A stretch of DNA of 64,000 nucleotides, from contig NC_089222.1 in the NCBI RefSeq assembly GCF_963924675.1, positions 114,777,316-114,841,315 of the forward strand, in the 5' to 3' direction. Position 1 is the first letter of the stretch. Each line of letters opens with the position of its first letter. Below, in pieces: positions 47,496 through 59,610 of this stretch. The notes beneath the pieces are model-generated. The model saw only the letters and a program-made list of their open reading frames with translations, was not told where the DNA came from and searched no databases. Source of the stretch: Phocoena phocoena. Its lineage: Eukaryota; Chordata; Mammalia; Artiodactyla; Phocoenidae. Both the position numbers and the translations under genes were made by a program.

Positions 47496-48473
47496 CAATG
47501 TGTGTGTGAATTCAGATATTTCATGGTGGCAGTCGAAGTCAGCAGAATATTTGAACTAAGATCTACCATATTATGCAATTTGAGGTTTAGCTCTATATTT
47601 AAGAGGAAAAAAATACTTGGATGATCAAGCATATTATATATTTATGGCAGTATAAGATGGTATAATTGGAAATTTACTTTGAACAATGTAAAATGTTGGG
47701 TACAGATATATGCAAGTGTTCTTACATCAGAAATATGAGCAGAAATACATATGGAGAGGATAGTAGCAGAAACCAAGAAGTCCGTGTTTGCACAGAGACA
47801 GTTACAAAGTCACAGCCTGGGTGGCCCACACCCTCATGTTAGCAATACTTTTCATCCCAGGATAAATCAATACCATCGTAAAAACTGGTCAAATAGGAAG
47901 GACAATGACAAAGAATAATACTTGCAGCAATTAAAATTCTGTCCACACTGAACTTCTGAAAGACAGTATTAGGGTCTCCTGACCTGGAATTTTAGTTACT
48001 GGTAATAAATACAATGTCAGTGGAAGTCCTACTGTGTCAGGCTTTCAGCTCCACATACCTTAACTAATTTTCCTCTTATATCCATTCTATGATGATAGAA
48101 TGATGATATGTTGATAGATGAAGAAGCTGCCCACATATATCCACATATGACTTAGAGGTATTAAATTATAAACCTAGGCTAGGACTCTCTGATTTCAAAA
48201 CTGAGACATTAAATATTAAAGTTTCCATATTTTTAATGACATCTATAAAGTCTCGATTAACAAGTTTGGTAATAAGCACAGGTATTTCACATTCATAATA
48301 CTTGAGTTATCCACTGAAATCCTATTTGAAAGTACCTCTTTTTATAGCAAATAATTTGAACACAGCAGCTATTTCTCCATTCAAACAGGTTACAACTAGC
48401 CCGGTATCTTTTTAGGCAAATAGTGGAGGCTCTCAAGAGAAAGATGGCTGATATGTCAAAGAGGATCAAAAGA
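47496..48473. other. Unassigned sequence apart from the 47855 repeat copy
   Basis: Only the diverged repeat at 47855-47965 is notable. No gene. Confidence 0.35.
47855..47965. repeat. Unrecognised repeat copy (pair with 45370-45490)
   Basis: ttcatcccaggataaatcaa, gtaaaaactggtcaaatagg and attaaaattctgtccacact parallel the 45.4-kb copy. It lacks the hairpin found there. Confidence 0.45.
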
Positions 48474-48696
48474 CAGTTCAACAGGGCTTCCCTGGTGACG
48501 CAGTGGTTGAGAGTCCTCCTGCCGATGCAGGGTTCATGGGTTCGAGCCCCGGTCCAGGAGGATGCCATGTGCCGCGGTGTGGCTGGGCCCGTGAGCCATG
48601 GCCGCTGGGCCTGCGCGTCCGGAGCCTGTGCTCCGCAACGGGAGAGGCCACAGCAGTGAGAGGCACGCTTACAGCAAAAAAAATGGCAGTTCAACA
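48474..48696 (+). mobile_element. Short cetacean CHR-type SINE with 10-bp TSD
   Basis: TSD cagttcaaca at 48474-48483 and 48687-48696. Head gggcttccctggtgacgcag, B box gggttcgagccccgg close to the tRNA ideal, ending gcacgcttacagc and a short A8 tail. Frames across it (48503-48856, 48293-48712) come from its GC-rich sequence. Confidence 0.9.
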
Positions 48697-50079
48697 AAAG
48701 ATCAGACAGCAACTCAGAATTGGCTGTGGTTTACTGTTCAGCACCATTAGAATGTGGATTTTCTCCTTCAAACAGTTAATGGGATGGAAATTGCATGTAA
48801 GATTTCTTTGCATCAATAAAAAGAAGCTCAACAATGCAGTTTTGTACGAAAAATAGACAGTGGGAATGTGATAAAAGAAACACTTTGACAGATCAGCTAA
48901 ACATCACATACTACTGAAGGAGCAAGATTTAATGTATATAAAGAGATTTTAGTCCTTGTGCTAACGGACCACAGTTATGAATTAAAGAAGCATCTAATCC
49001 ATATGATATTCTGATCTGTATTGGTGACATTTATGAAGGAATGAATATTGGACTTCTGTCTTTCAATTTCAGATGAAATTATTTGGTATCTGAATAGACT
49101 CAAGTCAGTAAAGAAATGAAGCAAGACTTTTACTATGCAAATACAGAGAAACAGCAATACAAAAGATGTAGACAAGGAGTAGCCTACTGACAATAGATTT
49201 GTCCAGTAATGAGTAGCAACCTTCTCATTAGGACATCCAAAAGGTCAGAAGGGGCCACTCCAGCTCCAAACATCTTGATTCATAAATGAGTGAATATAAT
49301 AGTCTAATAAAAAACCCAAAACTCTTCTATTGCAATATGTAACTGGATGATTATTAGCCTTGTTTTTCTTTCTTTAAAGAATGGGCGAGATAATGATATG
49401 TTACAATTTGTGGGAATGTTGTAATTTACATTTATATTCAGGGGTTGCTTTCCAACATGCCTCTCTCTTAAAGCCTCCCTTATCCTTTCACCAACAAAAT
49501 AAACAAAAGAAAAAAAGTACTTGCTTTAAAATTGGAGCAATCAATGCTCTACCAATTTTCTTTTCATTATGTGAAAATCTCTGGTTAGAGAGAATGAGGT
49601 TGCAGATTATACATAATATTCAAAGCACCAATCTGCATTTTACAGATACATATATAGCTTTTTTTTTTTTTTTCTTTTAAGCCTTTTGCTTAGCCACTAT
49701 TAGAAGAAACTTACAGTGAAATTTAGTATCAATAATTACACTCTTGGAGGACTGGTCAAGTTAGAGCTTGATCTTATACTTCCATTTGTTTGAACAGAGC
49801 ATTTTTTATTTTTGACCACTATAATGTTAGAAATATTTTATTTTTATGAATGGAAGTGGGAAGGTGAGCCAAGATGGAAGACAGAAAAGAAATAAAGCAG
49901 AAATAATTTTTGACACTTTTGCAAACCCTTTGAAATATATATTTTTTAAATCCATTTGCTTTAGTCTCATTTACAAAGGGAAAATCATCAAAGAGAAATG
50001 ACTCCCTTATGTGATAAATCATTGTCTAAGTACTTTATCATTTCATTTTCAGTGTAATTACATTAACTATTTCAACAGT
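48697..50079. other. Unassigned non-coding sequence
   Basis: 1.4 kb without gene or nameable repeat. T13 run near 49661. Chance frames of 67-99 codons. Confidence 0.35.
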
Positions 50080-50295
50080 GGCTACCTACTGGAAGAGAAG
50101 AAATCCAATTAGAGAGCCCAAGATTCCTCCATTAGGAGGTTGTGGAGAAGAGGAGGGATGAATAAATGAGACTGAGGAGTGTCTATTAAGAAAGTAGGAA
50201 AGCCAGAAGAATGTAAGTCAAGTGAAGAAAATGTCTGGTGAGTGAAAAAAATCAATCAACTCTGTCTAATGCTGCTATCAAGTAGGATGACTATA
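50080..50295 (-). repeat. L2 LINE fragment
   Basis: gaaaaaaatcaatcaactct, gtctaatgctgctatcaagt and aggatgac mirror the L2 reverse-transcriptase DNA whose sense form reads 'gcagcatttgacacagttga'. Short and diverged. Confidence 0.55.
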
Positions 50296-51141
50296 CAATT
50301 AACATCAAAATCGGGTTGCTTTGAGGATAATATTACAAGTTTACCTCAGAGATACTGTGGGTTCGGTTCTACGCTACCACAATAAAGCAAATATTGCAAT
50401 AGAGTCACACAATATTTTTGGTTTCCTGGTGCATATATAAGTTGTGTTTAAGTCTATTAAGTGTGAGATAGCATTACGTCTAAAAAAATACATACCTTAA
50501 TTTAAAAATACTTTATTTTTTTAAAATTGCTAATCATTTTCTGAGTCTTCAGTAAGTTGTAATCTTTTTGATGGTGGAGGATCTTGATGTTGATGCTGCT
50601 GACTGATCAGGGTGGTGGTTGCTGAAGACTGCGGTGACTGTGGTGATTTTTAAAAATAAGACAACGGTGAAGTTTGTGGAATCAATTGATTTTACCTTTC
50701 ACAAATAATTTTTCCATAGTATGCAAAGCTGGTCGATTGCATTTTACCCGCAGTAGACCTTCTTTCAAAACTGGAGTCAATCCACTCAAACCCTGCCACT
50801 GCTTTATTAACTAGGCTTATGTATATTACAGATCCTTTGTTGTCATTTCAACTGTCTTCACTGCATCTTCACCAAGAGTAGATTCCGTCTCAAGAAACCA
50901 CTTGCTTTGCTAATGCAAAAGGAAGTTTTTCAACTTCTCATCCGTTAAAGTTTTACCATGAGATTGGAGCAATTTAGCCACATTATTAGGCTCCATTTCG
51001 AATTGTAGTTTCCTTGCTATTTCTACCACATCCGTAGTTACTTTCTCCACTGAGGTCTTGAACTCCTCAAAGTTATCTGAGAGTTATAATCAACTCCTAT
51101 CAAATCCTCTTGATGTTGATATTTTGACATCTCCCCATGAA

Positions 51142-52550
51142 CCACCAATGTTCTTTTTTTTTATGGTAATAACCATATGATTTTTTATTAGATATTTTAA
51201 AATAATCTTTAATTTTTTAACATTTATTTTATTTTTTTAGAGAAGTTTTAAGTTTCACAGCAAAATTAAGGGGAAGGTCCAGAGATTTCTCATATAACCC
51301 CTTCCCCAAACATACTGTCCTCCATTATCAACATCCCCTACCAGAGTGATACATTTGTTACAATTGATGAACCTACATTAATAATCATAATCACTGGAAG
51401 ACCAGAGTTTATATTACATTATAGTTCACTCTTGGTGTTATACATTCTATGAGTTTGGATAAATGGATAATGACACATATCCACCATTACAGAGTATTTT
51501 CACTGCCCTTGAAATCCTCTGTGCACCACCTGTCCATCCCTTCCTCTCACCCCAAGCCACTGGCAATCAATGATCTTTTTATTGTCTCCATAGTTTTGCC
51601 TTTTCCAGACTGACATGTAGTTGAAATCATGTAGTATATAGTCTTTTCAGATTGGTTTCTTTCATTTATTAATATGCATTTAAGATTCCTCTGGTCTCTT
51701 CAGGGCTTGATAGCTCATTTCTTTTTATCCCTGAATTTAACACTGAATAATATCCCACTGTCTGGTACCACAGTTTATTTATCCATTCACCTACTGAAGT
51801 ACATCTTGGTTGCTTCTTAGTTTTGGCAATTATGAATAAAGTTGCTATAGACACTGGTTAGTGGGTTTTTGTATGGGCATAAGTTTTCATCTCCTTTGGG
51901 TAAATACTAAGGAGTGTAGTGGCCGGATTATATGGTAAGAGTATGCTTATTTTTCTAAGAAACTGCCAGACTGTCTTCCAAAGTGGCTGTGCATTTTGCA
52001 TTCCCACCAACAATAAATGAGATTTCCTGTTGCTCCACATCCTGATAGCATTTATTGTTGTCAGTGTTCTGGATTCTGGCCATCCTATAAAGTGTGTAGT
52101 GGTATCTCATTGCAATTTCCTAATGACATATGATGCCGAACATCTTTTCAAATGTTTGTTTGCCACCTGTGTATCTTCTTTAGTGAGTTGTCTCTTAAGG
52201 TCTTTGGCCCATATTTTAATTGGGTTGTTCATTTTCCTTTTGTTGAGTTTTAAGAGTTCTTTGTGTAGTTTGGGAAACAGTCCATTATCAGATATGTCTT
52301 TTACAAATATTTTCTCCTAGTTTGTGGCTTGTATTCCCATTCTCTTGACATTGTCTTTCACAGACCACAAATTTTAAATTTTAATGAAGTCCAGCTTATC
52401 AATTATTTCTTTCATGAACCATGCCTTTGGTCATATTATCTAAAAACTCGTTGCTATAATGAAGATCATCTAGTTTTCTCCTATGTTATCTTCCAGGAGT
52501 TTCATCATTTTGTATTTTACATTTAGGTCTGTTATTCACCCACCAATGTT
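51142..52550 (-). mobile_element. Old L1 nested in the Tigger1, 11-bp TSD
   Basis: L1 occupies 51153-52539 and the TSD ccaccaatgtt is perfect at 51142-51152 and 52540-52550. Reverse L1 landmarks: gagaagttttaagtttcaca, ctgaataatatcccactgtc, agtggccggattatatggta, cattcccaccaacaataaat, aacatcttttcaaatgtttg. It is an L1M-type copy with ORF2 badly broken. Its insertion postdates the Tigger1. Confidence 0.88.
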
Positions 52551-52770
52551 GTTACTAGCATCTAGAATGGTGAATCCTTTCCAGAAGGTTTTCAATTTAC
52601 TTTGCCCAGATCCTTCAGAGGAATTACTATGTATGGTAGCTATAGCCTTATGAAGTGTATTTCTTAAATAATAATACTTGAAAGTCGAAATTACCTCTTG
52701 ATCCGTAAGCTAAAGAATGGATGTTGTGTTAGCAGGCATAAAACAACATTAATTTTCTTGTACATCTCCA

Positions 52771-53103
52771 TCAGAGCTCTTGGGTGACCAGGTGCATTGT
52801 CAACGAACAGTCATATTTTTCTGAGTAGTAGGTGTCAACAGCGGGCTTAAAAGTTTCAGTAAACCATGTTGTAAAGAGGTATACTATCATCCATGCTTTG
52901 TTGTTACATCTATAGAGCACGGACAGAGTAGATTTAGCATAATTCTTAAGGGCCCTAGGTCTTTCAGAAAGATAAATGAGCATTGACTTCAACTTAAAGT
53001 CACCAGCTGCATTAGTTCCTACCAAGAGCGTTAGCCTGTCCTTGGAAGCTTGGAAGCCAGGCATTGACCTCTCCTCTCTAGTTATGAAAGTCTTAGATGG
53101 CAT
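52771..53103 (-). pseudogene. Tigger transposase fragment
   Basis: A 110-codon open piece beginning [17 protein letters not shown] and including [20 protein letters not shown], followed by [15 protein letters not shown]. This is the start of the DDE catalytic domain of pogo/Tigger transposases, related to CENP-B. A frameshift ends the homology near its C-terminus: the last residues ([14 protein letters not shown]) leave the family pattern. The DNA-binding N-terminus and the rest of the catalytic triad are missing or out of frame. Not expected to be functional. Confidence 0.8.
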
Positions 53104-53262
53104 CTTCTTCCAATAGAAGCCTGTTTCATATATGTTGAAAATCTGTTGTTTAGTGTAGCGACCTTTATTAATTATCTTAGCTAGATCTTCTGTATAACTT
53201 GCTGCAGCTTCTACATCTGATTTGCTACTTCACCTTGCATTTTTATGTTATGGGTAAAATGT

Positions 53263-53471
53263 CTTTGGCCTAAGGTGTGACTGATTCTGGAAACTCCTCC
53301 AGTGCAGTGCTTATCCTTATCTGTGGAGAACCTTAGTTGACCGTAGACATATAAATTGACAAACAAACCTGAAAATCCAACAACCTTGACCCCAAGAGAG
53401 CAGGAGGGTCTTCCTTCCAAAGACCCTAGGCTGTGCAGAAACCTGAACAAGTGAGACTCCACTGCAGGAAG
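53263..53471. other. Unassigned non-coding sequence
   Basis: No gene or repeat recognised. Confidence 0.35.
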
Positions 53472-53642
53472 AACTGGAACTTCCAGGACTTCCCTGGCAG
53501 TCCAGTGGTTGACTCCACACTTCCAGTGCAGGGGGTGTGGGTTTGATCCCTGGCTGGAGAACTATGATCCCGCATGCTGCACAGTGTGTGGCCAAAAGTA
53601 AAACAAACAAACTAACAAACAACAAAAACTGGGACTTCCAGG
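53472..53642 (+). mobile_element. CHR-1-like SINE with 16-bp TSD
   Basis: TSDs aactggaacttccagg (53472-53487) and aactgggacttccagg (53627-53642) differ at one base. The body starts acttccctggcagtccagtg, has gggtttgatccc as B box, and ends gccaaaagtaaaacaaac. Typical tRNA-derived CHR-1 form. Confidence 0.9.
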
Positions 53643-54299
53643 TGAGTATTACCATCTGCAGGACAGTGGAGTAGCAACTCAGACTCCTAGGAAGCCCAGA
53701 GACCTGCCTGCTTGGGGGTAAAAGTCAGAAGATCCTGCATCTTTTGGATTATTTAAGCCCTAGGACTTTAAAAAATTGGGGGATATGGGAGACTTAGAAT
53801 ACAAATACTTTTTTAGCTTAGAAATAATTGAGTATGTGAGACTCAGGATGCTCAGGTTTTGTTGCTGTTGTTATTTTTAAGTTTAGTTTAGTTTAGTCAC
53901 ATTATCTCATTTGCACAGTTTGTGGATAGCCCATTACCAACACACAAAGGAGGGACGGAGAGAGAGAGAGAGAGAGAGAGAGGCAGAGGCAGACAGAGGC
54001 AGAGACAAAAAAGACAGAGAGAAGGAAACTACAATAATTTTCTTTCAAAATTGTGAAGAAAAACATTTTGCACCATCTTTAATATTCATCTCGAGGAGTA
54101 TAACTTGAACTGTATGTTTGAAGGAAAAAGTTTAAAATTCTTAATTTTCCTTTCTATTTCTGATATATTACCCCTGAGTTCTTCTTAAATTATAATAAAT
54201 ATGAGTATGATGAGGGAAGCATGAGAGCCAGTTGGCTGGTACTTTATTCTAAATTAACTTGCAGTGTTTCTGGTGTTGTTACTAATTTTAAAACATAAG
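53643..54299. other. Unassigned sequence with a (GA)n tract
   Basis: The (GA)n run is at 53958-53981, embedded in a purine-rich stretch to about 54030. No gene. Confidence 0.4.
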
Positions 54300-54402
54300 T
54301 GAGTCTTGCCTCTGTAGATCACAGACTTTTTGAGGGTAGTGGCTTCTTTCACTACAGCTCCTAGCACAGATCTCAATAAATATCTATTAAATGGCAAACT
54401 AA
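54300..54402 (+). repeat. L2 3'-end fragment
   Basis: gggtagtggcttctttcact, acagctcctagcacagatct and caataaatatctattaaatg match the L2 3' terminus in sense. Confidence 0.65.
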
Positions 54403-55508
54403 AAAAATGACCTTGAATATTTCAAGTGGTAGTTTGAAGCTACAATAATTGTTTTGACATGGGCTCAAATAAAATTAATGCAGTTTGTACCCACAGAACC
54501 ACGAAACAATGACAGCATAATATTATTCTTTGTGTTGTTTTATGGTTAAGTATGTTCTGAGCAGTCAGGTCAGTTTCTGTGCTAAACTTTTGAAGTTAGA
54601 TCAATGTATTCGGTGCACACTGAACTGACAAATACTGTAAATATTTAAATTTGAAATAAAGCCTCCCCTTCATAAAGTATGCATTCATCTTTGACTCCTC
54701 TGAATTTAGAATTAAAATGAAATTGATACCAACATCAACCGAGACCATAGTGTCAGTATTCCTTGAATGCAAATACAATAAACACATTCATCTTTTACCT
54801 AAGAACAGAGTGTTGACATTTCTACATTATAAATGGGGCATCCAATGGAACAGAGCAATTCCTCTAGGCTTGAAATGTTCAGACCTTTGATCTCTCTAGG
54901 CCCCTCCTCAGGACTCCTGGAATCTGCCTTCTTCTCCCAGAATCATCTGACTGGGAGCCAAATGAACATCAGATTTGTATAAAAGTCTAACTAGACCCTA
55001 GGGTTTATTGCCGATTTCATTCTGTATTTCAACAGCATTGATCTGGCTTCACTGTTGTAACTCTCCCTTGGTTATTTATCTGTATCAGCTGAATGTTGAG
55101 TGATTGACTTTGGATTCTTCACTTTAGCGTTGTTATTATTTGTCTCTCGATAATCCTAACAACATATTCTCCTGTGCTCACTCCACAGATCCAGTTGCCT
55201 AACCATGAAGTATATTGTGTTTTGTATATGTGCTTTCTTTAGAACAAGGAAATTGGAAGATGGGATTATATCCTTGGCAACTTCCTTCATTAGCATTGTC
55301 TGTCCTTTCCTCCTGATCTCTTCTTATTTTCTCACTTATTTGTAAGTTCTTCCTAGTACAGACTACTCCAATCGTTGAAGGATGCCAGGGAGATTGGTAG
55401 CATCCCAATACTTAAGGAGTTTATGCTACTTTGAGAAAGATTAGAATATCTCCATAAAACTCACAGTTTAAAAACACTGAGGGAAAGAGAAAGGGAGAAA
55501 AAAAAATA
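54403..55508. other. Unassigned non-coding sequence
   Basis: 1.1 kb with no gene or nameable repeat. Confidence 0.35.
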
Positions 55509-55873
55509 AGAACAAACTCATGGGGGCTTCCCTGGTCACGCAGTGTTAAGAATCCACCTGCCAATGCAGGGGACACTGGTTCCAGCCTTGGTCCGGGAAG
55601 ATTCCACATGCCCTGGAGCAACTAAGTCTCTGAGCCACAACTACTGAGGCTGCACTCTAGAGCCTGCGAGCCACAACTACTGAAGCCCACGTGCCTAGAG
55701 CCCATGCTCCGCAACAAGAGAAGCCACTGCAATGAGAAGCCTGCACACCGCAACAAAGAGTAGCCCACGCTCAACGCAACTAGAGAAAGCCCGTGCGCAG
55801 CAGCGAAGACCCGACATAGCCAAAAATAAACAAATAAATAAATAAATTTATAAACAAAAAGAACAAACTCGTG
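55509..55873 (+). mobile_element. Long CHR-type SINE with 14-bp TSD
   Basis: TSDs agaacaaactcatg (55509-55522) and agaacaaactcgtg (55860-55873), one mismatch. Head gggcttccctggtcacgcag, body with two cacaactactga motifs at 55634-55685, tail (aaat)n. This two-motif form is the simplest of the three long copies. Confidence 0.92.
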
Positions 55874-56182
55874 ATGATGGACAAAGGAGAAAAACTTTTG
55901 CTAGTTGGAAGGCAATAAGAGAGTGTAGCCACCTTTGATGTTCCATACAGAGGTGATCTCAATGCTGATGAACTCTCTCACCTTATGGTTCATTACTTAA
56001 CATATAAAAACATTTATGCCAAATTAAGAGAATTAAATAATATGCATGGGCTTAAAATGAAATGAACGAGTTCCCTGTCTCACCCATCATACCCAGTTTT
56101 GCCCTCTAGATACAGCTTCTTTTAAATATTGATTTAAATTAAATTATTTATTTATTATAAATTAATTCACCTTACACATTAT

Positions 56183-56570
56183 TGTAGATTGAATTTTGTC
56201 CCAAAATTCGTATGTTGAATCCCTAATGTGACTGTATCTGAAGACAGGGCCTTTAAAACTTATTTACTTATTACTTAATTAGTGTTAAATGAGGTCATAA
56301 GAGTGCAGCCCTGATCCAATACGACTAGTGTCCTTATAAAAGAAGAGAAAGGGACATCTGGGATGAGTTTACACAGAGAAAAGCCAAGTGAGGACACAGT
56401 GAGAAGACAGCTATCTGCAAGCCAAGGAAAGATCACAGAAGAAACCAGCCCAGCTGGCACCTTGATCTTTACCTCTGGTCTCCAGAACTGTGAGACAACA
56501 GGTATTTATTATTTGAGCCGCCCAACATGTGGTATTTTGTTATGGTAGCCCTCAAAAACTAACACACATA
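56183..56570 (+). mobile_element. MLT1-type LTR (ERVL-MaLR)
   Basis: Sense MLT1: tagattgaattttgtcccaa, attcgtatgttgaatcccta, aatgaggtcataagagtgca, gtgaggacacagtgagaaga, cagctggcaccttgatcttt, gtctccagaactgtgagaca and the terminal ttttgttatggtagccctca. A nearly complete LTR with no internal sequence attached. Confidence 0.85.
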
Positions 56571-57599
56571 TGAGAAACTATTCAATCACTATAAACATAG
56601 GTATGGAGAAAAGTGAAAGTCTTTCCAACTCCCATCTCCTAGTTTTCTTCCAAAGGAACCAATCTTATTAGATAATTATGATTCTGTAGAGGTTAACTAT
56701 CTCTATATATGTCTATATTTGGTCTTTCAGTCATCAAATCCATGTCTCCAAAGAGTATGTTTGCTCTGCAGTTTCTTGATTTATCATTTTTAGACTTTTA
56801 TATTGTTTTTCTGCTATGATTAATTATGAGGCTTAGTTTATTTCTACTGCCCTCCTCTCTCCTCCTTTCTCTCTTACCAAATAATTATATCACTATTCCA
56901 AGTTCTTTTACCAGTCCACTCCACAACTTGACACAGCATGCTTCACTTCTTTATTATTCATCATAGAATTGAAAGCATCAGGAATTCCAGTCTTCACCCT
57001 ACTTTTCTTACCCTATTTTACCTCCAAACTCTGAGTGCCATGCCTGTTGCAGTATCATAGTTCAATCTCTTATGATTTTTCCATAAGTTTATTCTAAATT
57101 TTGAAAACAAATATTCAATGGTTAGTTTATTACAAGACTGTAAATTATGTTCACTGTAGAGCTATGTAGTATGCTAGACTTACACTTCCTTCCCAAGGAG
57201 TCTGTATCAATCCAATTTGAATTAGAGAAGCATATCCACTATGAGTATTATTGAACAAGGGATTCACTACAGAAATTAGGTTGTATGAAATTGTGGCAGG
57301 AGCTAGGGAAGTAAGTTCTGGAAAGCAAAGCAGGATGATTATAGAAAAGTTTCTAACCACCAACTGGCAAAGGTTGACAAGTTGGACCTTGCAAAGGAAT
57401 TTAGGAAGCCAAGCATGTGCTGCTTCCAAGGCAGGATCATAAAAGTGACTAGTGGAGAAATCTAAGGGGGGCATTGCTTCTGCATCTTGTGGTGGGACTA
57501 GGGTGACTGTAGATGCAGGACTTACAATCTGAAAGGACAGAGGGATTGAAACAGGGGAGAGCAAGGACTGAGTGTAAGGGGTTTCCTTCACGACTTCCC
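56571..57599. other. Unassigned non-coding sequence
   Basis: The longest frame, 146 codons on the minus strand at 57151-57591, shows no recognisable domain, signal or splice pattern. Probably chance. Confidence 0.3.
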
Positions 57600-58200
57600 T
57601 GGGTTTTTAAAATAAATTTTCCTCTAGATCTTTTGACTAATTTGCTTAAGTACCTTTATTTAACTTTGTAAGCAAACTGGTAAATTTTCTCTGACCTAAG
57701 AGTCTGAAAATGTCTTTATTCTGCCTTACTCTTTACTGCTGGCTTGGTTGTATACAGTATTTTAGATCGAAAAACATTTTCTTTTAAGTTTGAAGATATT
57801 GCTTCATGGTCTTTGAAGGTATTACATCCTGGAAGTCTGAAGTCTGATGCCAGTCTGTTGTTTGTTTCTCTGTGAGTGAAGTCTAGCCGTTTATTCCAAA
57901 ATCATGTTCATGCTTTAAAGTCTATTTATCCTTTGTTGTTTATTTATATTTAAGAATGAGGTCAGTAGAAAGGTTTATTGGGGTTCTATATACAAAGGCA
58001 AGACTTTGTCAATTTACTTTAAGGTGAGTTGGTAAAGTGCCAGGTGTTATTCTGTGTGATACCTAAATGCCAAGGTAAAGAAGAATTTGCTTCAAGCTGG
58101 CCTATTTCTACCAAGAAAGTTTGTTCAATTTATTTAGGGAAGAACACTGCAGTTTTTGGATTGTAGATGACTGCCTATCTATTATATGGGAGACAGTAGG
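57600..58200 (-). repeat. Possible old L1-type sequence
   Basis: tgaagatattgcttcatggt, catcctggaagtctgaagtc and tgatgccagtctgttgtttg recall old L1 3' regions in reverse. The evidence is weak and the edges are not visible. Confidence 0.35.
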
Positions 58201-58539
58201 GGATGATGATTAGAGGAAATTAATCCCCATAAAGATCTTCAACAATTCCCATGTTTTCTGTCCCCTTTCTGGTTTCTGCATAATCGGATATCATTGTTTC
58301 AGAATCCTCTTGTTCTAGGTATATTATCTGGGCACAGGGTCTCCCGCCTCTGTTATAGCTCTCTCTACCTATATGCAAATAAAATATTTCCTCTTTTTTT
58401 CATCATTACCACTTGTCTTAGTCTTTAAGAAATGTGTTGAAATTTCTCATCCATTAATGCCTTAACCCCAATCTTTGTTTGGGTTTAATAACATTTATAA
58501 GATTTTTTTAGTGTATTTTTACAGAAGTCCTATGTGGGA

Positions 58540-58542
<3 letters not shown>

Positions 58543-58589
<47 letters not shown>
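58543..58589. repeat. (TG)n microsatellite
   Basis: About 22 nearly uninterrupted TG units, the longest dinucleotide tract of this type in the window. Confidence 0.95.
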
Positions 58590-58590
<1 letters not shown>

Positions 58591-58699
58591 CACTTAATTC
58601 TCTATATTGAAGCAGACCAGACTGTGATTTTGAGATTTGTGGAAAAGATATCTTTGGGTCCAGGAAGAGGTGATTAGGAGTTCCAACAGCAAAATAAAT

Positions 58700-58995
58700 T
58701 GAATAGTACAGCTGAAATTTAGGAGCATTTATTGAGAACTTATTATATGACATTTCATATAAATGTAAGAGGTAAAAATATGAATAAGATATAGTCTATG
58801 TACAGGAGAATTAACCATTCAGGGTAGGAAGAAGAAAATGTTAACAAAGTGAAATGCAACAGTACAAATTCTATGACAAAAGTTTGTAGAGCTCAGCCGT
58901 GTTATGAAATGGAGCTGATCAGTTTTACTTAAAAGAATCAGGACTTCATAGAGGAGGTGACAACTAAGATGAAAATATTTATTGACCCAGATGGG
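58700..58995 (-). repeat. Possible L2 3'-end fragment
   Basis: aggagcatttattgagaact, tattatatgacatttcatat and atagaggaggtgacaactaa follow a degraded L2 3' end in reverse. Confidence 0.45.
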
Positions 58996-59439
58996 GAAGC
59001 AAATTGATGGCTGTGATAGGGAAAATCTGTCACTCTGGCAGAGAAATTCCTTAAATCTCTTCTAAAATGCCTCTTCAGCCCTGTCTTCCACAGTTCCCTC
59101 CCACACTTGGGCCACATACTCTAGCCAACATAAACTATTTCCCCCCTGCCAAAGTAGTGAAACAACTTTTATTGAGCATCTAAGAATGATAGCCGTATGT
59201 TTACCTGCCCCAAACTGAACACTGTCAACTGACAGGTCAAGTTGCTGTATGCTCCATGTGGTAGCATTTTTGCAAAGCAGTACAAACACCTATCAATATA
59301 AACAAAGCTCACATAATTATAGGGTGTGATATCTCTTCAAAACTCAGCATACTCTTGAGGGAGTATTATCGCCATAAGTCATGCCCAATGACATTCCCCC
59401 AGCGCTATGTGACTGTTAGAAATAAACTCATTTACCAAT
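58996..59439. other. Unassigned non-coding sequence
   Basis: No gene or repeat recognised. Confidence 0.35.
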
Positions 59440-59610
59440 GTATTATTTTTACTTTTTTAAAGGCCTTGCATGAGGCAGGCTCTTTGACTGAATATTTAAT
59501 TTTATAAAAGATTATGACATCAATATTTTTTTCATTTTATAGATGAAGAAATTGAGGGACTATATGTATAAGAAGGCAGATTGCAGGTAAGAAGTGGAGA
59601 CTGACTTCAA
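59440..59610 (-). repeat. MIR fragment, cut by a SINE
   Basis: tttcattttatagatgaaga, aattgagggactatatgtat and gcaggtaagaagtggagact are the MIR core in reverse. The short SINE begins right after it. Confidence 0.55.

Larger units (their letters stand above)
50337..53262 (-). mobile_element. Tigger1-like (pogo/Tc-mariner) DNA transposon, split by L1
   Basis: Pieces 50337-51152 and 52540-53262. The terminal inverted repeat at 50337 reads caagtttacctcagagatac, close to Tigger1's 'caggtatacctcggagatat', next to a TA. Inside are ctgactgatcagggtggtgg, gcatctagaatggtgaatcc and cttgggtgaccaggtgcatt, in Tigger1 order. The far end is missing after about 53262, so the 5' part of the element and its other terminal repeat are lost. 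It is a long-inactive relic. Confidence 0.88.

Noticed and set aside
48293..48856. Overlapping long frames on both strands around 48.5 kb
   Set aside because: All derive their length from the GC-rich body of one short SINE, which lacks stops by composition.
57151..57591. 146-codon minus-strand frame
   Set aside because: No recognisable domain, and another frame (57251-57442) overlaps it on the opposite strand. Nothing distinguishes it from chance.
57590..57612. Small CHR SINE head (gacttccctggg)
   Set aside because: Only about a dozen bases match and no B box, body or tail follows.
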